Below are positions 5,282-5,300 of a DNA stretch of 5,300 nucleotides, piece after piece. The notes under the pieces were generated by a model. That model searched no databases. It worked only from the letters and a program-made list of their open reading frames with translations, and was not told the DNA's origin. The stretch is taken from positions 1 to 5,300 of the forward strand of contig JAMORM010000119.1 in the NCBI GenBank assembly GCA_027063585.1. The letters are read 5' to 3'. Within the stretch, counting starts at the first letter, position 1; each line of letters opens with the position of its first letter. The stretch is from Sulfurimonas sp. GTDB lineage: Bacteria; Campylobacterota; Campylobacteria; Campylobacterales; Sulfurimonadaceae. A program made the translations under genes and the position numbers.

Positions 5282-5300
5282 AGTGTGATTTTTGATCTAT
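5261..5300 (+). CDS. possible start of a divergent gene, cut by right edge
   Basis: An ATG at 5261 opens a frame of 13 complete codons (MRREFIFSVIFDL) that is still open at the edge. It follows the plus-strand promoter by only about 9 nt, has no recognisable Shine-Dalgarno, and its ATG lies inside the hairpin stem. It could be the basic-then-hydrophobic N-terminus of a membrane protein, or the true gene may start beyond the window after a structured leader. This is a weak call. Confidence 0.2.
   Translation, partial: MRREFIFSVIFDL

Overview
The window looks like chromosomal core sequence from a member of the Campylobacterota (Epsilonproteobacteria), probably a free-living Sulfurimonas-like lineage. 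This is inferred from three things: AT-rich, tightly packed genes; promoters with a strong, often extended -10 box, A/T tracts and no clear -35; and protein sequences that read like that group. I could not run a search, so the genus is a guess.

Every confidently called gene lies on the minus strand, so transcription runs from the right end to the left end. In that order they are: a 104-residue protein of unknown function behind a sequence that matches a sigma-28 (FliA, flagellar) promoter; a phosphomannomutase/phosphoglucomutase (manB); a four-helix small membrane protein whose start overlaps the manB stop by 4 nt; dihydroorotase (pyrC) behind its own extended -10 promoter; an OmpR-type response regulator; a short intramembrane-sensing histidine kinase; ExbB; and the first 22 codons of ExbD, cut by the left edge.

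From pyrC to exbD there are no intergenic gaps. Three of the four junctions overlap by exactly 11 nt, and the fourth (kinase to exbB) abuts at zero spacing. A two-component system and a proton-driven ExbB/ExbD motor are therefore probably translated as one coupled unit behind a pyrimidine-biosynthesis gene. The regulator starts with GTG and the kinase with TTG, which suggests low, coupled expression. The kinase has Leu where HisKA kinases normally have Thr or Asn four residues after the phospho-His, which may weaken its phosphatase activity.

The 183 bp to the right of the 104-residue gene hold a divergent promoter region. On the minus side are the sigma-28-like and sigma-70-like elements and a 10-bp palindrome, TTACATGTAA. 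On the plus side are an extended -10 promoter, an 18-bp palindrome of T7A7 flanked by GG/CC, and a hairpin near the predicted transcript start. What the plus-strand transcript encodes lies outside the window. No RNA genes, CRISPR arrays, insertion sequences or phage genes were seen. Most of the window is ordinary core genome, and the interest lies in operon layout and regulatory sequence.
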